This document shows, piece by piece, positions 53,858 through 60,936 of a stretch of 64,000 nucleotides of DNA; position 1 is the first letter of the stretch, and the number at the start of each line of letters is the position of its first letter. This DNA is from Heliomicrobium undosum. Its GTDB lineage: Bacteria; Bacillota; Desulfitobacteriia; Heliobacteriales; Heliobacteriaceae. The notes below the pieces were generated by a model. It searched no databases, had not been told where the DNA came from, and was given only the letters and a program-made list of their open reading frames with translations. A program made the position numbers and the translations under genes. The stretch is taken from positions 124,001 through 188,000 of the forward strand of contig NZ_WXEY01000001.1 in NCBI RefSeq assembly GCF_009877425.1. The letters run 5' to 3'.

Positions 53858-54178
53858 CTGGAATCGGTCTGCCCGGCCTGCAACGGCCTCGCCCGCGTCT
53901 CCATCCCCTGCCGCCGCTGCAGCGCCCTGATGGAAGACCGGGGGCGGTTGGAGGATTACGCCCAGCCCTACAGCCCCTATGATATCGATGATCAACTCGA
54001 TGAGGCATTCCATAAAACGTTGAATAAAGACAGCGGCGGCGGTGGCAGCCATGGGCTCCTACAGGGGACCAATCGTCCCGAGCCGGGCAATGATTTCCCG
54101 GAGGCGTGCACCCATCTCTTCGTCTGCCCCCAGTGCGGCAGCGACCGACAACTGCCCATCCCACGACGTTTCATATGA
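53858..54178 (+). CDS. Zinc-ribbon protein, probably starting at CTG
   Basis: 106 residues if begun at CTG 53858: CPACNGLARVSIPCRRC near the N-terminus, DYAQPYSPYDIDDQ, and CTHLFVCPQCGSDRQLP at the end, giving paired CxxC zinc sites. The first ATG in frame (53930) would remove the first zinc pair. A stop at 53849-53851 limits extension, and AGGTG lies seven bases before the CTG. I recall similar small Firmicute proteins with both halves, but cannot name a function. It follows the exporter permease closely. Confidence 0.68.
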   Translation: MESVCPACNGLARVSIPCRRCSALMEDRGRLEDYAQPYSPYDIDDQLDEAFHKTLNKDSGGGGSHGLLQGTNRPEPGNDFPEACTHLFVCPQCGSDRQLPIPRRFI

Positions 54179-54220
54179 AAAAGACGCGCTGGCATACTAA
54201 TGGCGGAGGTGCTTTCGTCG

Positions 54221-54391
54221 ATGGGAAGAATCCTGCGCATGGGCGTCATGGGCACGCTGGGACTGTTGGCGCTGGGCTTTGCCCTCGGGCTGCTGGCCGG
54301 AACGGGCGAACTGGGAACGACCGGCAAAAGGGGAATCAAGGTAGGGCGCTTTCGAACCGCCCGTTACCGCCGGCCAAAGGCCGCCTCGTAA
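54221..54391 (+). CDS. Small membrane protein, unknown
   Basis: 56 residues with one helix (VMGTLGLLALGFALGLLAGT) and a basic C-terminal tail with KVGRFRTARYRRPK. The ATG at 54221 has GGAGGTG nine bases upstream; the ATG at 54200 overlaps that site. A perfect 10-base hairpin (54378-54401) covers the stop codon. I cannot assign a role and the coding call is tentative. Confidence 0.5.
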   Translation: MGRILRMGVMGTLGLLALGFALGLLAGTGELGTTGKRGIKVGRFRTARYRRPKAAS

Positions 54392-54401
54392 GAGGCGGCC
54401 T
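54378..54401 (+). other. Hairpin over the stop of the small membrane gene
   Basis: AGGCCGCCTC (54378-54387) and GAGGCGGCCT (54392-54401) pair perfectly with loop GTAA, which contains the TAA stop. The tail GTTCCATTTCC is a weak terminator at best. Confidence 0.6.
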
Positions 54402-54464
54402 GTTCCATTTCCTGCCACAGGGAATACCTTATAAGCGACAACGGCTTCGCGGAGGTGTTCCTTC

Positions 54465-54986
54465 ATGCCCCAGTGCCCGCCAGCAACATTTCCCTATGCG
54501 ATCCGGCCCGGCGACAACCTCTACGCCATCGCCCGCCGGTTCAACACAACCCTGGCCGCGCTGATCTCGGCCAATCCTTTTCTCGATCCAAACGCCCTCC
54601 CCATCGGAATGACCATCTGTGTGCCCCAGCAACCGATTTACCCGCCCTGCCCGGAAAGGAATTTCTATACCCTTCGACCGGGCGACACCCTATCAGCATT
54701 AGCCAACTTCTTTACCGTCTCTCTCGACGACCTCATTGAAGCCAATCCTGGCATCGACCCGGAGCGACTGTTTGCAGGTCAGGTGATCTGCATCCCCCTG
54801 GCCACACCGCCGGTCACCTGCCCGCCCGCGTCGCGGCGCTACCTGATCCAGCAGGGAGACACCTTTTTTTCCATCGCCAGGCGCTTCAACATCAGCGTTG
54901 AGTCCCTGGCGCGGGCCAACCGGGGGATCAACCCAAACGCGCTGTTGATCGGTCAGGCCATCTGCGTTCCCATTGAATGGGCCTAG
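54465..54986 (+). CDS. Three-LysM-domain protein
   Basis: 173 residues made of three LysM repeats: YAIRPGDNLYAIARRFN, YTLRPGDTLSALANFF and YLIQQGDTFFSIARRFN, each ending in a GxxIC(V/I)P block. LysM binds peptidoglycan or chitin. The short N-terminus has no signal peptide, which is common in spore-coat or spore-wall LysM proteins. GGAGGTG lies before the ATG. It converges with the metallo-hydrolase gene. Confidence 0.94.
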   Translation: MPQCPPATFPYAIRPGDNLYAIARRFNTTLAALISANPFLDPNALPIGMTICVPQQPIYPPCPERNFYTLRPGDTLSALANFFTVSLDDLIEANPGIDPERLFAGQVICIPLATPPVTCPPASRRYLIQQGDTFFSIARRFNISVESLARANRGINPNALLIGQAICVPIEWA

Positions 54987-54989
54987 CAT

Positions 54990-55814
54990 CTAAAAGTCGA
55001 AAACCGTCCCCGTAAATGCAGGAACACACCGTTTTCCAAACATCCCCGCCATCCGGGCAAGGACAGAGAAGCCGGTGCAATGGCAGGCTGCCACCAGATC
55101 AGGGTTCAGTCGATCCAGTTCCTCCAGGGCGGCTTCCCGCTGAGCCTCGGCGACTAGGCCGAGGTGGGTGCCGCCGACGATGGCGCGAAGGCGGTCACAA
55201 CCGGTCACAGCCAAGCCGTGGCGGATCACATTGATGATCCCCGCGTGAGCGCAGCCGCTCACCACCACCAGACCTTTGTCGCTCCGGTAGTAGAGCGACA
55301 AATCGTCAGGGTGATTATCCGGTCGCCCCTGATCATCGCGCAGTTGATCGTCGCCGCGCTCATATGGGGTCACCCGCGGAACAGTTCCGCTAAGCCAGAG
55401 GTTATCGGCCACCTGCAAGGGTTCTTCCACGAAACGAAAACGAGACATGCCGCCTGGCAGGCGCTCCGGTCGCCAGGGGATGCCGATGAAGCGCTTCTCT
55501 CCACGGCTGTGGGAGAAACGAACCTTGAATGCCTCCGGGGAGAGGTAAATGGGAAGCTCCTTACGGGCATGTTCGACGACGACCGGCAGTCCACCGGCAT
55601 GGTCAAAATGGCCGTGACTGAGAACGACGGCATCGAGCGTCGAGGGATGGACGCCCAATCGGCTCAAGTTTTGAAGCACCAACCCCGACTGACCCGTGTC
55701 ATAGAGGATGCTTTTGCCCGCCGTCTGGATCAGTATGGATAACCCATATTCCCCCAGCAAGGCTCCCCCGCTGGCTCCAGGTACGGTATTCTCAACCACT
55801 ACGGTCAGCTTCAC
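54990..55814 (-). CDS. Metallo-beta-lactamase fold hydrolase
   Basis: 274-residue MBL-fold protein. The zinc motif is SHGHFDHAGG near residue 67, a second histidine lies in SGCAHAG near 192, and the last in GGTHLG and ACHCTG. The opening VVENTVPG and the GCAHAGI block resemble the branch that includes archaeal dihydropterin-linked synthase-like proteins. Substrate unknown. GTG start at 55814, with AAGGAG about ten bases upstream. The 230 bases upstream show nothing beyond a hairpin. Confidence 0.9.
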   Translation of the reverse strand: MKLTVVVENTVPGASGGALLGEYGLSILIQTAGKSILYDTGQSGLVLQNLSRLGVHPSTLDAVVLSHGHFDHAGGLPVVVEHARKELPIYLSPEAFKVRFSHSRGEKRFIGIPWRPERLPGGMSRFRFVEEPLQVADNLWLSGTVPRVTPYERGDDQLRDDQGRPDNHPDDLSLYYRSDKGLVVVSGCAHAGIINVIRHGLAVTGCDRLRAIVGGTHLGLVAEAQREAALEELDRLNPDLVAACHCTGFSVLARMAGMFGKRCVPAFTGTVFDF

Positions 55815-55974
55815 TTGCGCTTACTCCTTTCATCACGTAAATGCTTTTCGATTCCCTTTTTCTTCTAACCCTTCCCGATATCCTTTTTCTTTTCAAATTA
55901 ACGATAGAATATCCCATAAAAACACTTTTTTCCGTCACAAAAATCAATGTAGCCGTGTTGATGATTTTCATGCC

Positions 55975-56018
55975 AAATGGACCCGTCTGCTGACAAGGTC
56001 AGAAGACGGGTCCATTTT
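55975..56018 (-). terminator. Long hairpin downstream of nrfA
   Basis: AAATGGACCCGTCT and AGACGGGTCCATTT pair perfectly around a 16-base loop. The T-run is short on both strands. It sits between nrfA and the divergent intergenic region and probably ends nrfHA. Confidence 0.75.
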
Positions 56019-56047
56019 ACATAGATGATTCCCTTTTCCTTAACGGT

Positions 56048-57469
56048 TTACTTCCAATTGATATTTGTCGGTTTCTTTGTCTCACCCTTGTCCTTGGGCC
56101 AACCCCTGGCATTCAGCCGTTCATTGATGAATTCGCTGTAGGGCGTGGCCTCAGGGATGTCATGGAAATTGCCGGCCTTAGCGGCGGCCATGGTCGACTT
56201 CTGGGCCAGGTCGATGGACTTGGCCAGGGTGTTCATCGTCAGCGGCGTGTTGTGGAAGCCCATCGAGTTCTCAGCGGCCACGAAGTCCCAGTACCACTGG
56301 GCCGAACGGAGCAGCTTGCGGGCTTCCGCCAGGTCGGCGTCACTGGCGCCGGCCTGCATCGCTTTGTTGATGGACTTACCGGCCACTTCGGTCGATGCGC
56401 CGGCTTTGTTCAGCATCTCAAAGGTGAGGTCCTGCTTTTGAATAACGTAGTCGCGCAGCTTGTCCACCGGCTCGCGGTGGCAGACGAGACAGGACTGATC
56501 CATCGTCTTCAAGGGCGATGTCCACCAGTGGCTGGTGATCTTCTGGCCGCCCTGTTTCACATAGGGCATGTGGCAGTCGGCGCAACTAACGCCGTTGATC
56601 TGGTGGATGGAGCCCTGGAAGGTCTCAAACTCGGGGTGCTGGGCCTTCAAGAGCGGCGCGCCCGTCGCCGGCTGAGTCCAGTCGGCCTTGAAGTTGTTCT
56701 CCTTCGCCGCCACTTCGTCATAGTAGGTTTCAATGGCGGCGGGGGTGAAGCCCTTATCCCAAGGGAAGGTCACTTCGCCCTTCTTGGCCGGGTTGAAGTA
56801 GTATTCCACGTGGCACTGGGCGCAGACATAGTCGCGGAGTTGCTGCTGGGTGGCCTTGGTCACGTCCTCGCCGCGCCGCTTCATCGCATCGATGAATGCG
56901 GGCTGGACGACGCGCAGCTTCATCGTCTGGGGATCATGGCAGTTGGAACAAGTCATGCCATGGGTGGCGTTCTTCAGGTGCTCCTCGACCGGCGTCGTGT
57001 AGTAGGTTTCGCCCATCTTGGCGATCATGCCGGGCACTTCCGCCGATTTGCAGGTCAGGCAGGAACCGACCTGCTTTTTGCCGTTCGGCAGGCTCGTCAC
57101 CCGCTTGACTGTGGCCAGGTCAGTCATCGTGTACACGTGGCCACGGTCTTCGTTGTATTCAAGGGAGAAGGCGTAGCCGCCGAAGAGGTTCTTCAGGTAG
57201 GGGTACTTCTCCAGGTGGCTGTCCTTCTCGAGGTTGCCGCCGTACTTGGTGCCGACGCTGCTCATCTCGGCGTTTTTCATGAAGGAGTCGTAGTGGTGGG
57301 GATACAGCTTGGCGAACTTCTCCAGATCCATCTCATCGGGCGCCAGTCCCGTGTTGACGGCGGACGCCGTCGTCGAGGCCGGCTTCCCGCCGCACCCGGC
57401 GACCACCACGGCCGCGAAGGCAACCAGCAGGACCGCCCAGATGGCGAGGACCCACTTCTTTCTGGTCAT
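56048..57469 (-). CDS. nrfA: Cytochrome c nitrite reductase, ammonia-forming (pentahaem)
   Basis: Catalyses six-electron reduction of nitrite to ammonium, with NO and hydroxylamine as bound intermediates and side substrates. Five haem sites: CLTCK near residue 136 (the lysine-ligated catalytic haem), CSNCH near 175, CAQCH near 216, CADCH near 297 and CLVCH near 328. 473 residues. The N-terminus is a lipoprotein signal (AVVVAGC) rather than a plain signal peptide, so the enzyme should be tethered outside the membrane. The ATG at 57469 has AGGAGAGGAG upstream. nrfH precedes it by about 48 bases. Confidence 0.96.
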   Translation of the reverse strand: MTRKKWVLAIWAVLLVAFAAVVVAGCGGKPASTTASAVNTGLAPDEMDLEKFAKLYPHHYDSFMKNAEMSSVGTKYGGNLEKDSHLEKYPYLKNLFGGYAFSLEYNEDRGHVYTMTDLATVKRVTSLPNGKKQVGSCLTCKSAEVPGMIAKMGETYYTTPVEEHLKNATHGMTCSNCHDPQTMKLRVVQPAFIDAMKRRGEDVTKATQQQLRDYVCAQCHVEYYFNPAKKGEVTFPWDKGFTPAAIETYYDEVAAKENNFKADWTQPATGAPLLKAQHPEFETFQGSIHQINGVSCADCHMPYVKQGGQKITSHWWTSPLKTMDQSCLVCHREPVDKLRDYVIQKQDLTFEMLNKAGASTEVAGKSINKAMQAGASDADLAEARKLLRSAQWYWDFVAAENSMGFHNTPLTMNTLAKSIDLAQKSTMAAAKAGNFHDIPEATPYSEFINERLNARGWPKDKGETKKPTNINWK

Positions 57470-57517
57470 CGGCTCCTCTCCTTTCCGTTCCATGATCAAA
57501 GAACCATCAGTGCTGTT

Positions 57518-57976
57518 TTATGTAGTCGGCCGCTCTCTCCCATGGGGTGTGGAACGGTGGCAGTCAAAACAGTTTTGGCCGCTCCTTTCCGCTTTGGCCA
57601 GATTGGTCGGGGCCACCAAGTCGTCATGGCAACGCAGGCAGTTGCGTTGCACTACCTCTTTGCTCGATTCATAGAGCTTCAAGTGATCCGGCGGCGTCAG
57701 CACCGTGTTGATGAAAGCGTGCTGCGAACCGGTAAACACCTTGGACCAGGTTTTGGCGGCGTAGTTCCGCTGGTCCGTATGGCAGTCGTTGCAACCGGCC
57801 ACCTCCCGGTGGGAGGAGTGTTGCCATGAGGCCATGTAGTTGTCCATGACGTGACAAGTCCCGCAAAAAGCGGAGTTGCCCGTCACCTTGTGCATGGCCG
57901 CCGTCGCTGTGCCAGCCGCCAGCAGAAAAATCCCTCCGGCGAGGATGATGATCTTTGTCTTCTTTGCCCTATCCAC
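57518..57976 (-). CDS. nrfH: Tetrahaem cytochrome c quinol dehydrogenase NrfH
   Basis: 152-residue membrane-anchored NapC/NirT-type cytochrome. One N-terminal helix (IIILAGGIFLLAAGTATAA), then four haem sites: CGTCHVM near residue 38, CNDCH near 61, CLRCH near 112 and CFDCH near 134. It oxidises menaquinol and passes electrons to NrfA. The GTG start at 57976 has GGGGGG ten bases upstream; the longer frame is not conserved. Confidence 0.95.
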   Translation of the reverse strand: MDRAKKTKIIILAGGIFLLAAGTATAAMHKVTGNSAFCGTCHVMDNYMASWQHSSHREVAGCNDCHTDQRNYAAKTWSKVFTGSQHAFINTVLTPPDHLKLYESSKEVVQRNCLRCHDDLVAPTNLAKAERSGQNCFDCHRSTPHGRERPTT

Positions 57977-58044
57977 CCCGTCGTTCCCCCCTTTCTCCGG
58001 ACAGATCCCCTTCCTTCGAACTTGCTGCTCACCCCTTCCGCCTT

Positions 58045-58094
58045 TTCTCTCAGTGTACGAAATCACCACCACATATTTTGTGATTTCTATCACC
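58045..58094 (-). promoter_or_regulatory. Class II Crp/Fnr-type promoter of nrfHA
   Basis: On the minus strand a -10 box TACACT spans 58052-58057, placing +1 near 58045. TGTGA-N6-TCACC (58079-58094; GTGAT-N4-ATCAC within it) centres at 58086.5, which is 41.5 bases upstream, the exact class II activator spacing. It is also flanked by GAAATCAC/GTGATTTC (58059-58066 and 58080-58087). An Fnr- or Dnr-like activator for anaerobic nitrite use is likely. Confidence 0.8.
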
Positions 58095-58170
58095 ATTTTG
58101 GGGAAAGTTTCCACATTCACGAATTTAGAGGTTCTATTTTCTCGAATAATCAGTCATTTTCCTGCTTGAC

Positions 58171-58206
58171 AAAAAAAAATCACTCCGGCTTCATTGTCCG
58201 GAGTGA
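58171..58206 (-). terminator. Terminator ending the cooC-cooS-transporter operon
   Basis: On the minus strand TCACTCCGG pairs with CCGGAGTGA around 9 bases, followed by nine T. Confidence 0.95.
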
Positions 58207-58268
58207 CCCTCACTTGTGTAATCTTGTGCTCTGTTGTGATCGCTTCAGAAACAAAATGCCCCAGCAAA

Positions 58269-59099
58269 TCAAATCACATAGTCCGGCGCTGTTTCATGAA
58301 CGACTTTAAAGGCCTGAAAGACCTTTCGCCGGTAGTAGAAAAAGTCCGGTGACGCCCGATCACAAGGGCGAGGAAGCGCCACATCGAGAACAGTGGTGAG
58401 TCGCCCCGGATCGGGCGACATGATGGCGATGCGGCGACCCAGATAGACTGCCTCATCGATGTCATGGGTGACAAAAATGATCGTCGGCCTTTTTTCCTGC
58501 CAGAGATAAAGGATCTCCTCCTGCAAACGCAAACGGGTGAAGGCGTCAAGGGCGGCAAAAGGCTCGTCCATGAAGAGGATATCCGGTTCGACGGCCAGGG
58601 CGCGGGCGATCGAGACGCGCTGTTTCATGCCCCCTGACAACTGGTGCGGAAAGCGGGCAGCCACATCGCGCAATCCCACCCGTTCGAGATGTTGCTCCGC
58701 GATCTCTCGCGCGTTCTTTCCATCTATTCCTTTCGCTTCTAGCCCGAAGGTGACGTTATCGAGGACCGTGCGCCAGGGAAAGAGGCCATAATCCTGAAAA
58801 ATGGTGATATGCCGCGGGTGCGGGCCTGTGACCGGCTGACCGTCAATTGACAGTTCCCCCTCGGTCGGTTGCTCGAAACCGGCCAGCAGGTTCAACAGGG
58901 TCGTCTTCCCGCAGCCGCTGGGACCGAGGAGGCACAAGAAGTCCCCGGCGGCGATCTTTAGGTTGACGCCGGTCAGCACCGTTCGCGTCACTCCGTTGGG
59001 ATCGCGAAAGTGCTTTCCCACGTTGCGAAGTTCGATTTTTGGCGATTCCGTCACATCCACCCCCACCCTCTTTTCCATTCGTCTGCTCTCCCTATCCAT
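58269..59099 (-). CDS. ABC transporter ATP-binding protein (SsuB/NrtD type)
   Basis: ATPase of the importer encoded with cooS. Walker A is GPSGCGKTT, the signature LSGGMKQRVSIARA, Walker B LFMDEPFAALD and the H-loop VTHDIDEAV. 276 residues from 59099; an ATG at 59078 has a better AGGGAG site and is equally likely. The start overlaps the permease gene by eight bases. Last gene of the operon, just before the terminator. Confidence 0.93.
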   Translation of the reverse strand: MDRESRRMEKRVGVDVTESPKIELRNVGKHFRDPNGVTRTVLTGVNLKIAAGDFLCLLGPSGCGKTTLLNLLAGFEQPTEGELSIDGQPVTGPHPRHITIFQDYGLFPWRTVLDNVTFGLEAKGIDGKNAREIAEQHLERVGLRDVAARFPHQLSGGMKQRVSIARALAVEPDILFMDEPFAALDAFTRLRLQEEILYLWQEKRPTIIFVTHDIDEAVYLGRRIAIMSPDPGRLTTVLDVALPRPCDRASPDFFYYRRKVFQAFKVVHETAPDYVI

Positions 59100-59859
59100 C
59101 GTTTCGTCTCTCTATCCCCCACCGGCGGTTGATCGAGCCTTCGACCAACCGTATCAACCGGTTGATCAGGAGTCCGAGCATCCCGACAATCAGCATGCCG
59201 ACGATGATCCAGTCGGTGCGGAGAAAGTTGCGGGCGTCGACGATCAGGTAGCCCAGCCCCGATTGGGACCCCAGCATCTCACCGGCGACGAGGTGGATCC
59301 AGGCTGTGCCGACGGCGATGTGCAAGCCCGTCATGATCTGTGGAAAAGCGGCTGGGAAGACGACTTTTCGAAAGAGCATGCCCCTGCCGGCGCCGAAATT
59401 CCGGGCCACCTTCAGGTAGGTGTGGGGCACCTGCCGCACGGCCACCGTGGTAGAAAGGATAATCGGAAATACAGCGGAGAGAAAGATGATAAAGATCGCC
59501 GGCGGGTTGCCGATGCCGAACCAGAGCACCGCCAGGGGAAACCAGGCGATAGGCGATATGGGCCGCAACACCTGCACGATGGGATCGATGGCTTGAAAGG
59601 CCCCTGTCGACCAGCCCAACAGCAACCCCGTGGGGATGCCGATGAGGACGGCAAGCCCATACGAGAGGCCGAAACGCATCAAGCTGACCTGGATGTGCTC
59701 GCGAAGAACGCCGAGTTCGACCAATTCAAGGAGTCCCTCTAGGACAAGCAACGGCGAGGGAAACTGCTCGGGCCTGTAGAAGCAAGAGGCCATTTGCCAA
59801 AAGAGGAGACCGAGCAGCAGTGAGAATGCAGGGAGAAGATAGCGGCCGTTCACGTTCAT
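59092..59859 (-). CDS. ABC transporter permease (SsuC/NrtB type)
   Basis: 255-residue membrane subunit, about six helices beginning YLLPAFSLLLGLLFWQM. The EAA loop reads NFGAGRGMLFRKVVFPAAFP. Twelve bases separate it from the binding-protein gene. Family substrates include nitrate, sulfonate, taurine, cyanate and bicarbonate; none can be chosen from the permease alone. Confidence 0.92.
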   Translation of the reverse strand: MNVNGRYLLPAFSLLLGLLFWQMASCFYRPEQFPSPLLVLEGLLELVELGVLREHIQVSLMRFGLSYGLAVLIGIPTGLLLGWSTGAFQAIDPIVQVLRPISPIAWFPLAVLWFGIGNPPAIFIIFLSAVFPIILSTTVAVRQVPHTYLKVARNFGAGRGMLFRKVVFPAAFPQIMTGLHIAVGTAWIHLVAGEMLGSQSGLGYLIVDARNFLRTDWIIVGMLIVGMLGLLINRLIRLVEGSINRRWGIERRNDG

Positions 59860-59871
59860 CGACTGCTCTCT

Positions 59872-60936
59872 CTACGCCTTTGCCTTGCGGGCAAAGCGGT
59901 CATCGATGTACTGCTGGAGATCGATCCTCTCCTGGGTGATGCCGAACTGGATCATGTAGTCCTGGGTGGCCGTGAAATCAGCCATATTCGGAGTTAGATC
60001 AGTAAAGGTGACACGTCCTTTCGGCTGGGTCAGCACGTGTTCGATGATCTCCGCCTTTTGGCCGAGGTACTTGACGGAAAGGGCTGCCGCTTCTTTGGGA
60101 TTGCCTTCGATAAAGGCCGCCGCCTTCGTCAGGGCGGCCACCAGTTCCTCAACAGCCTCGGGATGCTGGGCGATAACCTCCTCTTGCACGTTGACGGCGC
60201 AGCAGATGTGATCAGGCCAGATGTCTTTGGACAGCGTGAGGACCTTGCCGACGCCCTGCTTCTCCGCCTGGGCGCCAAAAGGCTCGGCCACGATGAAACC
60301 GCCCACACGTCCCGTCGACAAAGCGTTGACCATCTCCGGCGGCGCCATGTCGATGAGCTTTACGTCCCTGTCGGCCTGGATGCCCTTTTCGGCGAGGAGC
60401 TTGCGGATCAGGATGTTGTGGGTGGAAAAGCGGCTGGGGATAGCGATGGTCTTGCCGATGAAATCCTCCACCTGCGCGATATCGGGGCTGTTCTTGGCCG
60501 TCAGCGCTGAGCCGTTGCGGTGACCAAGGAAGACGGCCTTGATGGGGACGCCCTTCTGGCGCAAACTGATCCCGATCGGAGTGAGCGCAAAGGCGCCCTG
60601 GACGACGCCGGCCTTGAGCGCCTCTGACAGTTCGGCCCAACTGGCGAACTTCACCGGCTCCACATGGGCATGCTGAAACTGCGTCTGCCCATGCCCGATG
60701 ATGGTCATATGGTCTGTGAGGGGGAGATAGCCGAGCTTAAAGTTGAGTTTTGCGCCGCTATGTCCGCCGGTCCCGCTTCCAGTTACGGCCGTGCTCCCCG
60801 CTCCAGCGCCTCCTGCCGTGTTGCCGACGCCGCAGCCGGCCAGGATGCCGCCGCCGGCGAAAGCGGCTGCGGCGATAACGCTCTGTTTCAAAAAGGCGCG
60901 TCGTTGCATCGAATGATCATTTCTCAAGGCAGTCAA
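59872..60936 (-). CDS. ABC transporter substrate-binding protein, Tat-exported lipoprotein (NrtA/CmpA/SsuA fold)
   Basis: 354 residues. The signal has a twin-arginine motif, QRRAFLKQS, and ends ILAGC, so it is a Tat-dependent lipoprotein. A Gly/Ser/Thr linker leads to an NMT1-fold domain opening KLGYLPLTDHM. The TTG at 60936 has AGGAG eight bases upstream and is preferred; the ATG at 60909, right at the RR motif, has no ribosome site. It overlaps the end of cooS by 20 bases. Tat export is typical of NrtA/CmpA nitrate or bicarbonate binders and can indicate folding with a cofactor or tight ligand. Confidence 0.88.
   Translation of the reverse strand: MTALRNDHSMQRRAFLKQSVIAAAAFAGGGILAGCGVGNTAGGAGAGSTAVTGSGTGGHSGAKLNFKLGYLPLTDHMTIIGHGQTQFQHAHVEPVKFASWAELSEALKAGVVQGAFALTPIGISLRQKGVPIKAVFLGHRNGSALTAKNSPDIAQVEDFIGKTIAIPSRFSTHNILIRKLLAEKGIQADRDVKLIDMAPPEMVNALSTGRVGGFIVAEPFGAQAEKQGVGKVLTLSKDIWPDHICCAVNVQEEVIAQHPEAVEELVAALTKAAAFIEGNPKEAAALSVKYLGQKAEIIEHVLTQPKGRVTFTDLTPNMADFTATQDYMIQFGITQERIDLQQYIDDRFARKAKA

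Noticed and set aside
56162-57829. Long open frame of 555 codons on the plus strand opposite nrfA and nrfH
   Set aside because: The minus strand has all nine haem motifs and a good ribosome site. The plus frame is low-information and mirrors high-GC codon positions.
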